DNA from: an uncultured Synergistales bacterium
Lineage (GTDB): Bacteria > Synergistota > Synergistia > Synergistales > Aminobacteriaceae
Assembly (NCBI GenBank): GCA_905234075.1
Contig: CAJOGI010000003.1
Coordinates: forward strand, 55,654 to 119,653
DNA length: 64,000 nucleotides
Direction of reading: 5' to 3'
Shown here: one piece after another, positions 7,999 through 17,371 of the stretch
Layout of the letters: every line of letters starts with the position of its first letter
Numbering within the stretch: position 1 is the first letter of the stretch
Notes under the pieces: generated by a model
What the model was told of the DNA's origin: nothing
The model's input: only the letters and a program-made list of their open reading frames with translations
The model's database searches: none
Made by a program: the position numbers and the translations under genes

Positions 7999-9102
7999 AT
8001 GAGCAAAATATCTGAAATGACTCGTGAAAAATGGATTATGAGCACTTTTCCTGAATGGGGAACGTGGCTAGTTGAAGACATTGAAAACGAAGTCGTAGCT
8101 CCGGGCAACGTTGCCATGTGGTGGCTCGGCTGCACTGGTATCTGGTTCAAAACTCCCGGCGGTGCCAACATCACGATTGATTTATGGTGCGGCAACGGCA
8201 AGAGAACTCATGGCAACGGAAAAATGGCGGTCGGTCATCAAATGGCGAACATGTGCGGCGGCCGTGCAATGCAGCCTAATTTGCGCAACGTTCCGTTTGT
8301 AATTGACCCGTTTGCTTTCAAGCAGGTTGACGCAGTTCTGGCAACTCACTATCATCAGGATCATATGTCCGCAGAGTGGGCAGCTCACGTCCTTCACAGC
8401 AACATGACGACGACGGACGAGAACGGAAAAGAAATTCCCGTACCTTTCATCGGTCCGTTAAAATCCGTTGAGACTTGGGTTAAATGGGGAGTGCCTGAGG
8501 AACGCTGCAAAATCGTGAAGCCCGGCGACGTTATCAAAATTAAGGACATCGAGATTGTATGCCTTGACAGTTTTGACAGAACCTGCATCGTAACAACAGA
8601 CTCGACAGGCCCCGATCGCGAGGAACTCACCGGGAAATGCCCGACCGACATGGACGAGAAAGCAGTCAATTATCTTGTAAAGACACCGGGCGGAAATATT
8701 TACCACTCCGGCGACTCTCACTTCTCGATTTATTTCGCGAAGCACGGCAAAGATTACGACATTGACGTAGCTTTCGGCTCATTCGGAGAAAATCCGATCG
8801 GTATGCAGGACAAAATGACATCAATCGATGTTTTGAGAATGGCCGAAAATCTTCGCTGCAAAGTCGTTGTGCCTATTCACTGGGACGTATGGACGAACTT
8901 CCAGGCTGACTGCGAAGAAATTAAAGTTCTCTACGACTTCAAGAAAGACCGCAACGAATACAAATTCCACCCGTTCTTCTGGCAGGTCGGCGGAAAATAC
9001 GTCTATCCTCAGGACAAGGACAAGATTTATTATCACCACAGACGAGGTTTTGAGGACTGCTTCGAGGCTCCGCAGAACATTCCGTACCGTTCGTGCCTGT
9101 AA
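7999..9102 (+). CDS. ulaG: L-ascorbate-6-phosphate lactonase UlaG
   Basis: The 367 aa product is slightly longer than E. coli UlaG (354 aa). It belongs to the metallo-beta-lactamase superfamily, with the metal-binding motif H117-Y-H119-Q-D-H122 and later metal ligands in HSGDSHF (about 236) and PIHWD (about 294). It opens the lactone of ascorbate 6-phosphate formed by the UlaABC permease to give 3-keto-L-gulonate 6-phosphate, a cytoplasmic reaction. The ATG at 7999 follows AAGGAGG (7980-7986) by 12 bases. It is the first gene of the right arm, 16 bases before ulaC. Confidence 0.93.
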   Translation: MSKISEMTREKWIMSTFPEWGTWLVEDIENEVVAPGNVAMWWLGCTGIWFKTPGGANITIDLWCGNGKRTHGNGKMAVGHQMANMCGGRAMQPNLRNVPFVIDPFAFKQVDAVLATHYHQDHMSAEWAAHVLHSNMTTTDENGKEIPVPFIGPLKSVETWVKWGVPEERCKIVKPGDVIKIKDIEIVCLDSFDRTCIVTTDSTGPDREELTGKCPTDMDEKAVNYLVKTPGGNIYHSGDSHFSIYFAKHGKDYDIDVAFGSFGENPIGMQDKMTSIDVLRMAENLRCKVVVPIHWDVWTNFQADCEEIKVLYDFKKDRNEYKFHPFFWQVGGKYVYPQDKDKIYYHHRRGFEDCFEAPQNIPYRSCL

Positions 9103-9118
9103 TTGAGGAGATAAAATC

Positions 9119-9601
9119 ATGTCTACAGTTTTACAGGATATTGTCGCAAAAAAGCACTATAAATTTATTGACGGCGAAGGTCTTACGTGGCAGGAAGCTG
9201 TAAAGCAGAGTACTGAAAGCCTCATCGCTGACGGAAGCGTCTCAAAAGACTTTTACAAGCAGATAATCGCATGTATTGAAAAATACGGTCCTTACATGGT
9301 CTTTGAGCATAACGTGGCAATGCCTCACACAACTGAGAACGCTGAAGGCGTTTACAAAACAGGTATTGGTTTCATGGTGTGCAAAAAGCTGATTGATTTT
9401 GGCGTGGACGAAGACGGCGAAAAGAAAGAAGCAAATTTATTTTTCACTCTTTGCTCTGCCAATCCGACTGAACACATGAATAACATTCAGCAGTTAGCTA
9501 ATATTTTCCAAAATGAGCCGTTGCTTGACGCTCTTGCAGTTGCAACAACGCCGGAGGAAATTTTAGCCGCTGAAGAAAAATATCCATGCGAAGAAGAATA
9601 A
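9119..9601 (+). CDS. ulaC: Ascorbate PTS enzyme IIA UlaC
   Basis: The 160 aa product is a mannitol/ascorbate-type EIIA. The phospho-accepting histidine is H70 in VAMPHT; E. coli UlaC uses His68 in the same context. It takes phosphate from HPr and passes it to UlaB. A GAGGAG Shine-Dalgarno site precedes the ATG. Its position directly after ulaG and before the IIC gene, with separate IIA, IIC and IIB genes, is the usual ula arrangement in a different order from E. coli. No EI or HPr gene is in the window. Confidence 0.92.
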   Translation: MSTVLQDIVAKKHYKFIDGEGLTWQEAVKQSTESLIADGSVSKDFYKQIIACIEKYGPYMVFEHNVAMPHTTENAEGVYKTGIGFMVCKKLIDFGVDEDGEKKEANLFFTLCSANPTEHMNNIQQLANIFQNEPLLDALAVATTPEEILAAEEKYPCEEE

Positions 9602-9640
9602 TTTAATAATTAAGTTAAAAATTACGAAAGGGAAAAAATA

Positions 9641-11128
9641 ATGTTCATCTTAAACGAAATTTGGACTTTCTTTGCAACGTATGTATTGCAGCAAGCCCCT
9701 TATATGGTCGGTTTCTTGACGCTGCTCGGCTATTGCTTAATGGGCAAAAAATGGTATGACACGCTTGCAGGAACTTTGAAGGCAATCATCGGAATGTTAA
9801 TCTTGAACGCAGGTTCAGGCGGCTTGGTCGGCAACTTCCGTCCTATTCTCGCGGGCCTCAAAGAGAGATTTAATTTAACAGCGTGCGTAATCGACCCTTA
9901 TTACGGACAGAACGCAGTTACAGCCGGTGTTGAAGAAGTTTTCGGCAAAGGCTTCTCGCAGGTTATGACCCTGTTGTTAATTGCATTTATCGTTAATATT
10001 TTGCTTGTCCGCTTCAACAGAATTACAAAATGCCGTTCGCTTTTCACAACTGGCCACGTTCAGGTACAGCAGGCAGCAACAGCGTATTGGTTAATCATGT
10101 TCGCGCTTCCCGGACTTTTGAACAACGATTTATATTTAATGATCGTAATGTCAGTAATTTTGGGAGCATATTGGGCAGTCGGTTCAAACTTGACAGTCAA
10201 ACCCATGCAGGAATTAACTGACGGAGCAGGCTTTGCAATAGCTCACCAGCAGATGTTCGGAATTAGATTCGGATATTGGCTCGCCGGTGTACTTTTTGGC
10301 GATAGAGGCGGAAAGCGCAAAGTTAAAAAAGTCGGAGACCTCGAAATGCCCGGCTTCTTCTCAATCTTCAACGAGAATATGGTTTGTACAGCAATATTAA
10401 TGACAGTTTTCTTCAGCATCATAATGGTTGTTATCGGCAAACCGTTCTTTGTTGAGAAGAAAATCATCAAAGAGAGCATGAACTTTGGTTTCTATTGCTT
10501 GAATACATCATTACAGTTTGCAGTTTATCTGGCTATCTTACAGTTAGGCGTTAGAACGTTCGTTACAGAATTAACAGCGTCATTCCAGGGAATTGCGGAT
10601 AAATTACTGCCGTCATCAGTTCCCGGCGTTGACTGCGCTGTCTGCTACGGATTTGGCGATTCAAACGCTGTTACTTTTGGATTTTTAGCCGGTTTAGTCG
10701 GACAGATTACAGCGATCTTAATATTAATCTTCTCCGGCTCACCAACGATTATTATTTGCGGATTTGTCCCTGTATTTTTCGATAACGCTACGATCGGACT
10801 TGTTGCAAACGAAAAAGGCGGTCTCAAAGCCTGCTTAATTATTCCGTTCCTTTCGGGATTAATTCAGGTTTTCGGAGCTGCTTTAATCGCCGGCTGGGTA
10901 GGACTTGCAAATTACGGCGGTTATCTTGGAATGTTCGACTGGGATACAGTTTGGCCGGCATTCACTTGGGTAATGCACTATGCAGGATACGCGGGAGTTG
11001 CTATTGTAGTTTTAGTATTGCTTGCAATTCCTCAGATTGAATACTTAATGGATCCGAAGGGCTACTTCTTGATCACTGAAGATTACGAAGCATACAAGGC
11101 CTATATTGCGGAAAAGAAAAAAGCCTAA
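9641..11128 (+). CDS. ulaA: Ascorbate-specific PTS enzyme IIC UlaA
   Basis: The 495 aa polytopic membrane protein has about 11 hydrophobic helices. It fits the UlaA family by length and by blocks such as the N-terminal YMVGFLTLLGYCLMGK, TGHVQVQQAA and FGDSNAVTFGFL. It imports L-ascorbate, which is phosphorylated by UlaB during transport. AAAGGG stands before the ATG. It lies 39 bases after ulaC and 29 bases before ulaB. The real substrate could be a related 2-keto sugar acid, but the neighbouring lactonase makes ascorbate the best call. Confidence 0.92.
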   Translation: MFILNEIWTFFATYVLQQAPYMVGFLTLLGYCLMGKKWYDTLAGTLKAIIGMLILNAGSGGLVGNFRPILAGLKERFNLTACVIDPYYGQNAVTAGVEEVFGKGFSQVMTLLLIAFIVNILLVRFNRITKCRSLFTTGHVQVQQAATAYWLIMFALPGLLNNDLYLMIVMSVILGAYWAVGSNLTVKPMQELTDGAGFAIAHQQMFGIRFGYWLAGVLFGDRGGKRKVKKVGDLEMPGFFSIFNENMVCTAILMTVFFSIIMVVIGKPFFVEKKIIKESMNFGFYCLNTSLQFAVYLAILQLGVRTFVTELTASFQGIADKLLPSSVPGVDCAVCYGFGDSNAVTFGFLAGLVGQITAILILIFSGSPTIIICGFVPVFFDNATIGLVANEKGGLKACLIIPFLSGLIQVFGAALIAGWVGLANYGGYLGMFDWDTVWPAFTWVMHYAGYAGVAIVVLVLLAIPQIEYLMDPKGYFLITEDYEAYKAYIAEKKKA

Positions 11129-11157
11129 AAAAACTTGAAAGGACTTGAATTTTTATC

Positions 11158-11466
11158 ATGGCAAAACTTGACGGAAAAAAATTATTGGCGTGCTGTGCAA
11201 ACGGCGCAGGCTCATCGCTCCTCATGGAGAACGCAATCAAAAAGGTTATGACCCGCAACAACATTAAACCTGCGGCGATCAGCCACTGTGCAGTCTCTGA
11301 AGGCAAAAGCGCGGCTCCTAACTATGATGTTGTTCTTTGCGCAAAACCGTTCGCGAAAACTTTTGAAGGAATTGACACTTCCAAAACTACGTTAATCACG
11401 TTGAAGAATGTCATGTCGGACAAAGAAATTGAAACGGCTTTGAAAGATGCTGGATTAATCGACTAA
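11158..11466 (+). CDS. ulaB: Ascorbate PTS enzyme IIB UlaB
   Basis: The 102 aa product is a lactose/ascorbate-type EIIB domain. The phosphocysteine is C13 in CCANGAGSS, by analogy with CGNGQGSS of E. coli UlaB. It relays phosphate from UlaC to ascorbate bound by UlaA. Its length is normal for the family. The HAD phosphatase gene starts 6 bases after its stop, so the two are probably translated together. Confidence 0.92.
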   Translation: MAKLDGKKLLACCANGAGSSLLMENAIKKVMTRNNIKPAAISHCAVSEGKSAAPNYDVVLCAKPFAKTFEGIDTSKTTLITLKNVMSDKEIETALKDAGLID

Positions 11467-11472
11467 CAAAAG

Positions 11473-12156
11473 ATGTACCGTTCAATCAAAAGCGTGATTT
11501 TTGATGTTGACAATACGCTTTATGATTTCACGTACTCGAACGGGCTGGCGTTAAATGCTCTCAAAGAGTATACAAATAAAAATTTCGGCTGGACGGCTGA
11601 GGAATTTGACGAAAAGCACGCAGCAGTTCAGCATGAAATTTATGACCAGCTCGGTTACAACGGGAGTTGCAGGGACAGAATGTTAAGGTATCAAAAGATG
11701 CTTGAGCAGTCGTCCCTGCCTCTTTTTCCCCACGCCGTGAAAATGTATGAAATGTATTGGTCAACCCTAATGGACACAATGAGACCCAGCAAGGGCATAC
11801 CAGACGTTATAAGAGCATTAAAAGAAAAGGGCTTGAGGCTCGGTATAGGCTCGGACATGGTGCCCTATACACAAATGCTGAAACTTGAGTTAATGAAAGT
11901 TTTGCAGTATTTTGATTTCATGGTAACAAGCGAAGAGGCCGGAGAAGAAAAGCCCTCGCCGAAAATTTTTAACATGTGCATAAAAAAAGCCGGCTGTCTG
12001 CCTTCAGAGTGCCTTTTCATAGGTGATGACCTCAAAAAAGATTACTACGGGGCTTTGTCCGCAGGCATGAAAGCTCTTTGGTTTAATGTCTCTAATAATA
12101 ACGCCGAAAACACAGCGCAAATAACCTCCCTGACTCAACTTTTAGAATTAATATAG
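11473..12156 (+). CDS. HAD-superfamily phosphatase
   Basis: The product has 227 aa. Motif I is DVDNTLYDF (residues 10-18) with the nucleophile and acid Asp pair, motif II is the Ser in GIGSD, motif III is the Lys in EEKPSPKIF, and motif IV is GDDLKKD near 178. A helical cap lies between motifs I and II, as in the YjjG/PGMB-like group. It is the fifth gene of the ulaG arm, 6 bases after ulaB. Removing phosphate from an unwanted sugar phosphate would fit this position, but the substrate cannot be told from sequence. Confidence 0.82.
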   Translation: MYRSIKSVIFDVDNTLYDFTYSNGLALNALKEYTNKNFGWTAEEFDEKHAAVQHEIYDQLGYNGSCRDRMLRYQKMLEQSSLPLFPHAVKMYEMYWSTLMDTMRPSKGIPDVIRALKEKGLRLGIGSDMVPYTQMLKLELMKVLQYFDFMVTSEEAGEEKPSPKIFNMCIKKAGCLPSECLFIGDDLKKDYYGALSAGMKALWFNVSNNNAENTAQITSLTQLLELI

Positions 12157-12165
12157 ATAAATATC

Positions 12166-12990
12166 ATGGATAATTTTTTATCGCGGTTTCTGCCTTACAT
12201 TCCCGGAATAATAATTTTTCTTGTAGGCTCCGGGCAGGTTAAAGGCTGGCTCAAAAGACGTAAAAAAGATTCAAGCTCCGTTGCTGATGTCATAAGCTGC
12301 GAGCATGTCATTAAAAAAGACAGGCAGGGCAGAGAATTAATGAATTATTACGACATCACAGCAGAATATACGGGACTAGGCTCAAATAAAAGAGTTCAGC
12401 AGGTTTTCAAATCTCCGACAGAATACGCACCCGGGCAGCAGGTCAGAATATTTTGGGGAAGCGGAACTGAAAGCTCTCAGCTTAGCGAAAAAGAAGACGA
12501 AGCCATTTTTCACCCGTTAGTCATGATGACGGGAGGGGCTTTATTAATTTTGCTGTCAATGTTTGAAAATCAGAAGCGCGAGGTTGAAGCCATGCTCTGC
12601 CTTACTATTATATTAATCGGCGCAGGGATTAATCTGCTGTATACTTATTTTTCATTGAAGAAAAAAAATTTACAGCGCATTGACGCTGAAGTAATTGATA
12701 TATTTTCGCGGCAGCTCTCAAAAGAGACAAAAATCTGGAAAAGCTCGAAATTTACCTATTATCCGATTGTCAAATATGAAATTAACGGCAGGGAAAATAT
12801 CAGGAGATGCAGAATAAATTCAAGCAGCGAGAAATCTTTTAAGCGCGGCGAAAAAATGTCTCTATACTACGAACCGGCAACAGGAGCGGTGCTTGAAAGA
12901 CATGCCCATAAAGGACTTTTGATTACGGGAATTATTATTCTTGTTATCGGAATACTCGCAGGCTTGAGCATTCTGTCAGTTGTATTATAG
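12166..12990 (+). CDS. DUF3592-like membrane protein with duplicated soluble domain
   Basis: The product has 274 aa. A first hydrophobic helix (about 8-22) is followed by a strand-rich domain (35-110), two helices (about 121-165), a second copy of the same kind of domain (170-245) and a final helix (250-274). Each soluble domain has the pattern of DUF3592: a variable polar start, a YYDITAEY or YYPIVKYE strand, then a GQQV or GEKM strand. It starts 9 bases after the HAD gene and is followed by a strong terminator. Its function in bacteria is not known to me. Confidence 0.65.
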   Translation: MDNFLSRFLPYIPGIIIFLVGSGQVKGWLKRRKKDSSSVADVISCEHVIKKDRQGRELMNYYDITAEYTGLGSNKRVQQVFKSPTEYAPGQQVRIFWGSGTESSQLSEKEDEAIFHPLVMMTGGALLILLSMFENQKREVEAMLCLTIILIGAGINLLYTYFSLKKKNLQRIDAEVIDIFSRQLSKETKIWKSSKFTYYPIVKYEINGRENIRRCRINSSSEKSFKRGEKMSLYYEPATGAVLERHAHKGLLITGIIILVIGILAGLSILSVVL

Positions 12991-13000
12991 ACAATTTCAG

Positions 13001-13034
13001 ACAGTTCTCGAAAAAATCGGGGGCTGTTTTTTTG
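13001..13034 (+). terminator. Intrinsic terminator of the ulaG arm
   Basis: ACAGTTCTCGA pairs over 11 bp with TCGGGGGCTGT (G-U pairs included) around an A5 loop. T7 follows. It ends the operon that begins at ulaG. Confidence 0.85.
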
Positions 13035-13048
13035 CGCCGTAAAAAATC

Positions 13049-13936
13049 TTACAGAAAAAATTTTTCTGCATTTATAGAAAAAATTAAATTTTTATCGCTT
13101 TCATTTAATGATTTTATAGCGTTTAATCGTTCAATGCTGTCCTTCTGTGAGGCCCACGGGCTGTCAGAGCCGAAGATTACGCGCTCAGCTCCAAAAGTTT
13201 TTATTATCTCGACAAATTCATCTTCATTGAGCATTTTACATTCTTCACGTGTTTTATAAAAATTATCGCCGTTTGGCGTAAATTCACCTAGTGAAAATGC
13301 GGTGTCAATATAAACTCCTTCATAACTCAAAAAAATTTTTGCCGCGTTCCAAGCCCGCCAGCCTCCCATGTGTGCAAGAATTATTTTTTTATCGCTGTGT
13401 ATTTTTTCGAGAGCGTTTTTTATTTTTTCGGGCATTGCGTTATCATTGCCGGGAAAGCCTATATCCCAGCCTGCGTGAATTAAAACCGCAAGGCCGAGCG
13501 CACAGGCTTTTTGAAGAATTTTTATATATTTTTCGTCATCGACGCTCAAGCCCTGATAAACTGGGTGAAGTTTTATGCCTTTTATGCCTGCTAAAAAAAT
13601 TCTTTCAAGTTCTGCCTCATAATTTTCAAAATACGGGTGCATTGCCCCAAAAGAAATAATATTTTGATAGTCAGAATTTATTTTTACGGCTTTGTCGTTT
13701 ATTCCAGTAACCTGCTCAGGCTTTGTGGCCACAGGCTGCAAAACTGAACGGGACACACAGGCATTTTTCATTGAAGTTTCAAGAGCATTCAATGTTCCGT
13801 CAGTAAAAGGCCGCGTGTGACTCTTGGACTGTAACTTTTCAAGAGCTGACGCGGCTATTTTTTCAGGGAATGTGTGAACGTGAAAATCCGTGATGACAGA
13901 AGATGAGGAATTAGGGATTATAGATCGTTTTATCAT
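13049..13936 (-). CDS. Metal-dependent amidohydrolase-superfamily protein
   Basis: The product has 295 aa and a TIM-barrel hydrolase layout. FHVHTFP near residue 18 gives the metal-binding HxH, GIKLHP near 122, LIHAGW near 158 and ILAHMGG near 191 give further histidines, and FGSDSPWAS near 254 gives the catalytic Asp. This is the amidohydrolase_2 group (decarboxylase/lactonase-like). Substrate unknown. It is the last gene of the ilvA-glyS run. The ribosome-binding site is part of a heptad array: TTAGGAG sits 7 bases before the ATG. Confidence 0.75.
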   Translation of the reverse strand: MIKRSIIPNSSSSVITDFHVHTFPEKIAASALEKLQSKSHTRPFTDGTLNALETSMKNACVSRSVLQPVATKPEQVTGINDKAVKINSDYQNIISFGAMHPYFENYEAELERIFLAGIKGIKLHPVYQGLSVDDEKYIKILQKACALGLAVLIHAGWDIGFPGNDNAMPEKIKNALEKIHSDKKIILAHMGGWRAWNAAKIFLSYEGVYIDTAFSLGEFTPNGDNFYKTREECKMLNEDEFVEIIKTFGAERVIFGSDSPWASQKDSIERLNAIKSLNESDKNLIFSINAEKFFL

Positions 13937-13942
13937 TTTTTT

Positions 13943-13974
13943 AACTCCTAACTCCTAATTCCTAACTTCTAACT
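13943..13974 (-). repeat. Heptad array between glyS and the amidohydrolase gene
   Basis: There are about 4.5 units of 7 bases. Read on the coding (minus) strand they are TTAGAAG, TTAGGAA, TTAGGAG, TTAGGAG. The first unit contains the glyS stop codon and the last gives the Shine-Dalgarno site of the next gene. Confidence 0.85.
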
Positions 13975-16053
13975 GAATTGAAGCGTGCTTAAATCGCCGA
14001 CTTCGTTAAATAATTTATTGCACTGCGCTAATAATGACAAGCGGTTGGCCCTGATTTTTTCGTCCTTATCCATGACCATGACATCATCAAAAAATTTCGC
14101 GACAACAGGCGAAAGTTCCGCGAGCATTTTCGCAAGGGCTTCCCAGTCGTAAGCCTCAAGAGCTTTTTTGACGGGCTCATCAAGTTTTGAAACGGCTCTA
14201 TATAAATTCTTTTCAGCGTCAACGGTCAATAAAGCCTCATCAACTTTTTCATTAATTTTCTCATTCGCGTTCTTGCGGATAATATTTTTGACGCGCACCG
14301 CAGAACTTACAAGAGCGGTAAACCAGCCTTCAGTCTTAACGCCGTTGAGAGTTTCAATTAATTTCAAAGCCTGATAAGGAACATTGCCGACAACGCTGAT
14401 TCCGAGTGCCGCGAGCTCGTGCTCAAAGCCGCGCTCTTTTAACTGAACGTGCAAACGCTGCTTAATGAAGTCAAAAATTTTTGCGCGTGTCGCGTCATCG
14501 ACTTCGTTAATTTCACATGACTTTTTAACGGCTTCAGTGATGTCAAAATTATATTTTTTCGCGAATAAAATTTCGTTGATACAGCGTGCGGCCCTTCTAA
14601 GCGCGTAGGGGTCTTGCGAACCTGTAGGCTCAAGCCCGGCTTTGTGGCACGCCGTTATAATGTGCACTCTTTCAGCAAGGCCGAGAACCGCGCCAACATC
14701 ATCGGTCGGTGTCTTGTCGGCCGCTGTCTGCGGCAGATACTGTTCATAAAGAGCTAATGAAACTCTCGGATCTTCGCCCGCGCTCTTAGCGTATTCACGG
14801 CCCATAACGCCCTGCAAATCTGTAAATTCAAAGACCATGCTTGTAACTAAATCGGCCTTTGCCAGATAAGCGGCTCTGTCAACAAGCGGAGCGATTTCTT
14901 TCATGTTATATTTATCGCAGAACCAGAGAGCTAATTTCCGAGTGAGCATGACTTTATCATAAACGCTTCCTAATTTTTCCTGATAAGTTACGCTCTTTAA
15001 TCTCTCGACATATGACGCTAAAGGAGTTTTTCTGTCCTCGTCCCAGAAGAAAGCCGCGTCCTCAAGTCTTGCGCGTAAAACTCTCTCGTTGCCCTCCTGA
15101 ATAACTTTTATATCGGGCACCATGTTATTGCTTACGCCGACAAAATAATTAGCGAGCTTTCCGCCTTTGTCTTTATTTCTGACGGCTAAATATTTCTGAT
15201 TTTTTTTCATTGAAGTCGTCAAAACTTCTTCAGGGATTTCGAGATAGCGTTTGTCAAAAGTTCCGGCAAAAGGCACGGGATATTCAACGAGATATAAATT
15301 TTCTTCAAGAATTTTCTCGTCCATCTCGACTTCATAATTTCCGTCAAAGTTCTGCTGTAAATTCGCAATGGCCGATTTCATTTTCTGAAGCCGTTTTTCT
15401 TGATCTAAAATTACATCGTTATCATAAAGAACGTCAAGAAATTCTGCGGCATCTTTAACTTCAATGACTTTTTTTCCCATAAATCTATGGCCGCTGGTTT
15501 TGCGCCCGGATTCGACGTTGCCGTATTTGAATGGAATAATATTTTCATCAGCAAGCGCGACAATCCAGCGGATAGGCCGGGCAAATCTTACGCCTGAATT
15601 ATCCCAGTACATGCTCTTCGGAAAAGTCAGACCGGCGATTAAATTTTTCAAAATTTCCGGCAGAACATCGAAAGTTTTTTTGCTCTCCTGCTTAATTTCT
15701 GCGGCAATGTATTTAATTCCGTTGACCTCGATTTCTTTTAAGTCATCGACTTTAATTCCTTTACCTTTGGCAAAACCTTCGGCTGCGCGTGTAGGCACTC
15801 CGTTTCTGTCATAAGCGGTCGATACGGGAGGGCCTTTTAGCATTTCTATAATTTCGGTTTGGCTCTCGCTTGCGCCGGTAACAATCAAAACAAGCCTGCG
15901 CGGTGTTGCGTAAGTCTTAGCGTCCTTAAATTCTATTCTGTTCGCGGCGAGTGAAGCCTCAGCGTTCTTTTTTAATGTCTCAAGAGCATCGGGAATAAAA
16001 CGCGAAGGAATTTCTTCAGTGCCGATTTCAAGTAAAATATTTTTTATTGCCAT
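13969..16053 (-). CDS. glyS: Glycyl-tRNA synthetase beta subunit
   Basis: The 694 aa product has normal length. It begins with LLEIGTEEIPSRFIP, the signature of GlyS, and has PKSMYWDN with F-x-RPIRWIVAL around 150 and the HD-like and anticodon-binding regions to the end (DPYALRRAARCINEIL around 475). With GlyQ it forms the alpha2beta2 enzyme that charges tRNA-Gly; the beta subunit binds the tRNA. It lies 6 bases after glyQ. Its stop codon falls in a heptad array, so the last residues overlap that repeat. Confidence 0.96.
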   Translation of the reverse strand: MAIKNILLEIGTEEIPSRFIPDALETLKKNAEASLAANRIEFKDAKTYATPRRLVLIVTGASESQTEIIEMLKGPPVSTAYDRNGVPTRAAEGFAKGKGIKVDDLKEIEVNGIKYIAAEIKQESKKTFDVLPEILKNLIAGLTFPKSMYWDNSGVRFARPIRWIVALADENIIPFKYGNVESGRKTSGHRFMGKKVIEVKDAAEFLDVLYDNDVILDQEKRLQKMKSAIANLQQNFDGNYEVEMDEKILEENLYLVEYPVPFAGTFDKRYLEIPEEVLTTSMKKNQKYLAVRNKDKGGKLANYFVGVSNNMVPDIKVIQEGNERVLRARLEDAAFFWDEDRKTPLASYVERLKSVTYQEKLGSVYDKVMLTRKLALWFCDKYNMKEIAPLVDRAAYLAKADLVTSMVFEFTDLQGVMGREYAKSAGEDPRVSLALYEQYLPQTAADKTPTDDVGAVLGLAERVHIITACHKAGLEPTGSQDPYALRRAARCINEILFAKKYNFDITEAVKKSCEINEVDDATRAKIFDFIKQRLHVQLKERGFEHELAALGISVVGNVPYQALKLIETLNGVKTEGWFTALVSSAVRVKNIIRKNANEKINEKVDEALLTVDAEKNLYRAVSKLDEPVKKALEAYDWEALAKMLAELSPVVAKFFDDVMVMDKDEKIRANRLSLLAQCNKLFNEVGDLSTLQFS

Positions 16054-16059
16054 TGTTAT

Positions 16060-16962
16060 TTATTCCTCAAAAAAATTTCCTGTTGTATTTTCAAATTTTT
16101 CCATTAACGGGAAGCCCATTTCTTCGCGCTGTTTTCTGTAAGCCTCAGCACAACGGCAGGCAAGCGCACGAACACGTGAGATATAACCCGTTCTTTCAGT
16201 TACGCTGATTGCGTTCCTAGCGTCAAGTAAATTGAAAGTGTGAGAGCTTTTCAGCACGTAGTCATAAGCCGGCAGGACGAAACCTTTATCTAAAATTCTG
16301 CCTGCTTCAGCCTCGTACATCTGGAATAATTGAAAGAGCATATCGGTATCGGCAATTTCAAAATTATAGTGAGAGTGTTCAATTTCGCCCTGTAAATGAA
16401 CATCGCCGTATTTAACTTTTCCGGACCATTCTAAATCATAAACGTTGTCAACTTTCTGAACATACATAGCAATTCTTTCAATGCCGTATGTTAATTCCGC
16501 CGGGACGTTTTCCATGTCGATGCCGCCAAGCTGCTGAAAATATGTAAACTGTGTTATCTCCATGCCGTCAAGCCATACTTCCCAGCCAAGCCCCCACGCG
16601 CCAGTTGAAGGATTTTCCCAGTCATCTTCGACAAATCTAATGTCATGTTCGTTAGGGTCAATGCCAAGACTTGCGAGACTTTCAATATAAAGTTCCTGAA
16701 TATTTGCCGGAGCCGGCTTGATTATGACTTGATACTGATAATAATGCTGAAGTCTGTTCGGATTTTTCCCGTAACGGCCGTCAGACGGTCTGCGTGAAGG
16801 TTCAACGTAAGCGACGCGCCAAGGCTCCGGGCCAAGAACGCGCAAAGCCGTAGCAGGGTTCATTGTTCCTGCGCCGACTTCGATATCATAGGGCTGCTGA
16901 ACTACACAGCCGTGACGGCTCCAAAAGTTTTCAAGCCTGAAATATATTTCTTGAAAGTTCAA
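16060..16962 (-). CDS. glyQ: Glycyl-tRNA synthetase alpha subunit
   Basis: The 300 aa product is the catalytic subunit. The class II aminoacyl-tRNA synthetase features are present: [10 protein letters not shown] near the start, GAGTMNPAT, then the motif 2 region with [19 protein letters not shown], and the active-site [18 protein letters not shown] stretch around 135-152. It makes glycyl-adenylate and charges tRNA-Gly with GlyS. The spacing to glyS is 6 bases. AGGAGAAT precedes the ATG. Confidence 0.96.
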   Translation of the reverse strand: MNFQEIYFRLENFWSRHGCVVQQPYDIEVGAGTMNPATALRVLGPEPWRVAYVEPSRRPSDGRYGKNPNRLQHYYQYQVIIKPAPANIQELYIESLASLGIDPNEHDIRFVEDDWENPSTGAWGLGWEVWLDGMEITQFTYFQQLGGIDMENVPAELTYGIERIAMYVQKVDNVYDLEWSGKVKYGDVHLQGEIEHSHYNFEIADTDMLFQLFQMYEAEAGRILDKGFVLPAYDYVLKSSHTFNLLDARNAISVTERTGYISRVRALACRCAEAYRKQREEMGFPLMEKFENTTGNFFEE

Positions 16963-16992
16963 AGTTTTTTATTCTCCTTTGTAAAAATATCT

Positions 16993-17355
16993 TTATCCGC
17001 CAATTTTTTTCTCAATCGCTAATAACGCAATTATTATTAATACCAAAAGGATAAAATTTTCTGTCAACATAATCAACAAAATCTCGAATTTTGTTTTTAT
17101 GCTGCTCAATTCGCGTTTGATTTCGTGCAATACATCATTTTCTCGGTCGAAAATTTTACTACGAATACCATTATCATTGCGATTATCTTTGATTGCCTCT
17201 TTCATAATTTCAGCGTTTCTGTTAAAAAGTTTTTCAAATTTTTCATTGAAAGAAGCATCTCTTTTTGACATTCGGTCTCTAAAATCAAATTCGTCTTTTA
17301 TTATGCTCTGCCATGTCTCGAACTCACCGCGAGTTACAAAATCTCTTTCGTTCAT
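16993..17355 (-). CDS. Small coiled-coil membrane-anchored protein, unknown
   Basis: The product has 120 aa. Residues 10-92 are highly charged and helical, with heptad-like spacing typical of a coiled coil. Residues 94-114 form one hydrophobic helix, with a short basic tail (EKKIGG). The look is that of a tail-anchored protein or a small phage-type accessory protein such as a haemolysin XhlA-like protein, though I cannot assign it. It lies 16 bases after the M23 peptidase stop and 30 bases before glyQ, in the same direction. The neighbouring peptidase suggests envelope work, which is inference. Confidence 0.55.
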   Translation of the reverse strand: MNERDFVTRGEFETWQSIIKDEFDFRDRMSKRDASFNEKFEKLFNRNAEIMKEAIKDNRNDNGIRSKIFDRENDVLHEIKRELSSIKTKFEILLIMLTENFILLVLIIIALLAIEKKIGG

Positions 17356-17371
17356 AACTCCTGCCTTCTCA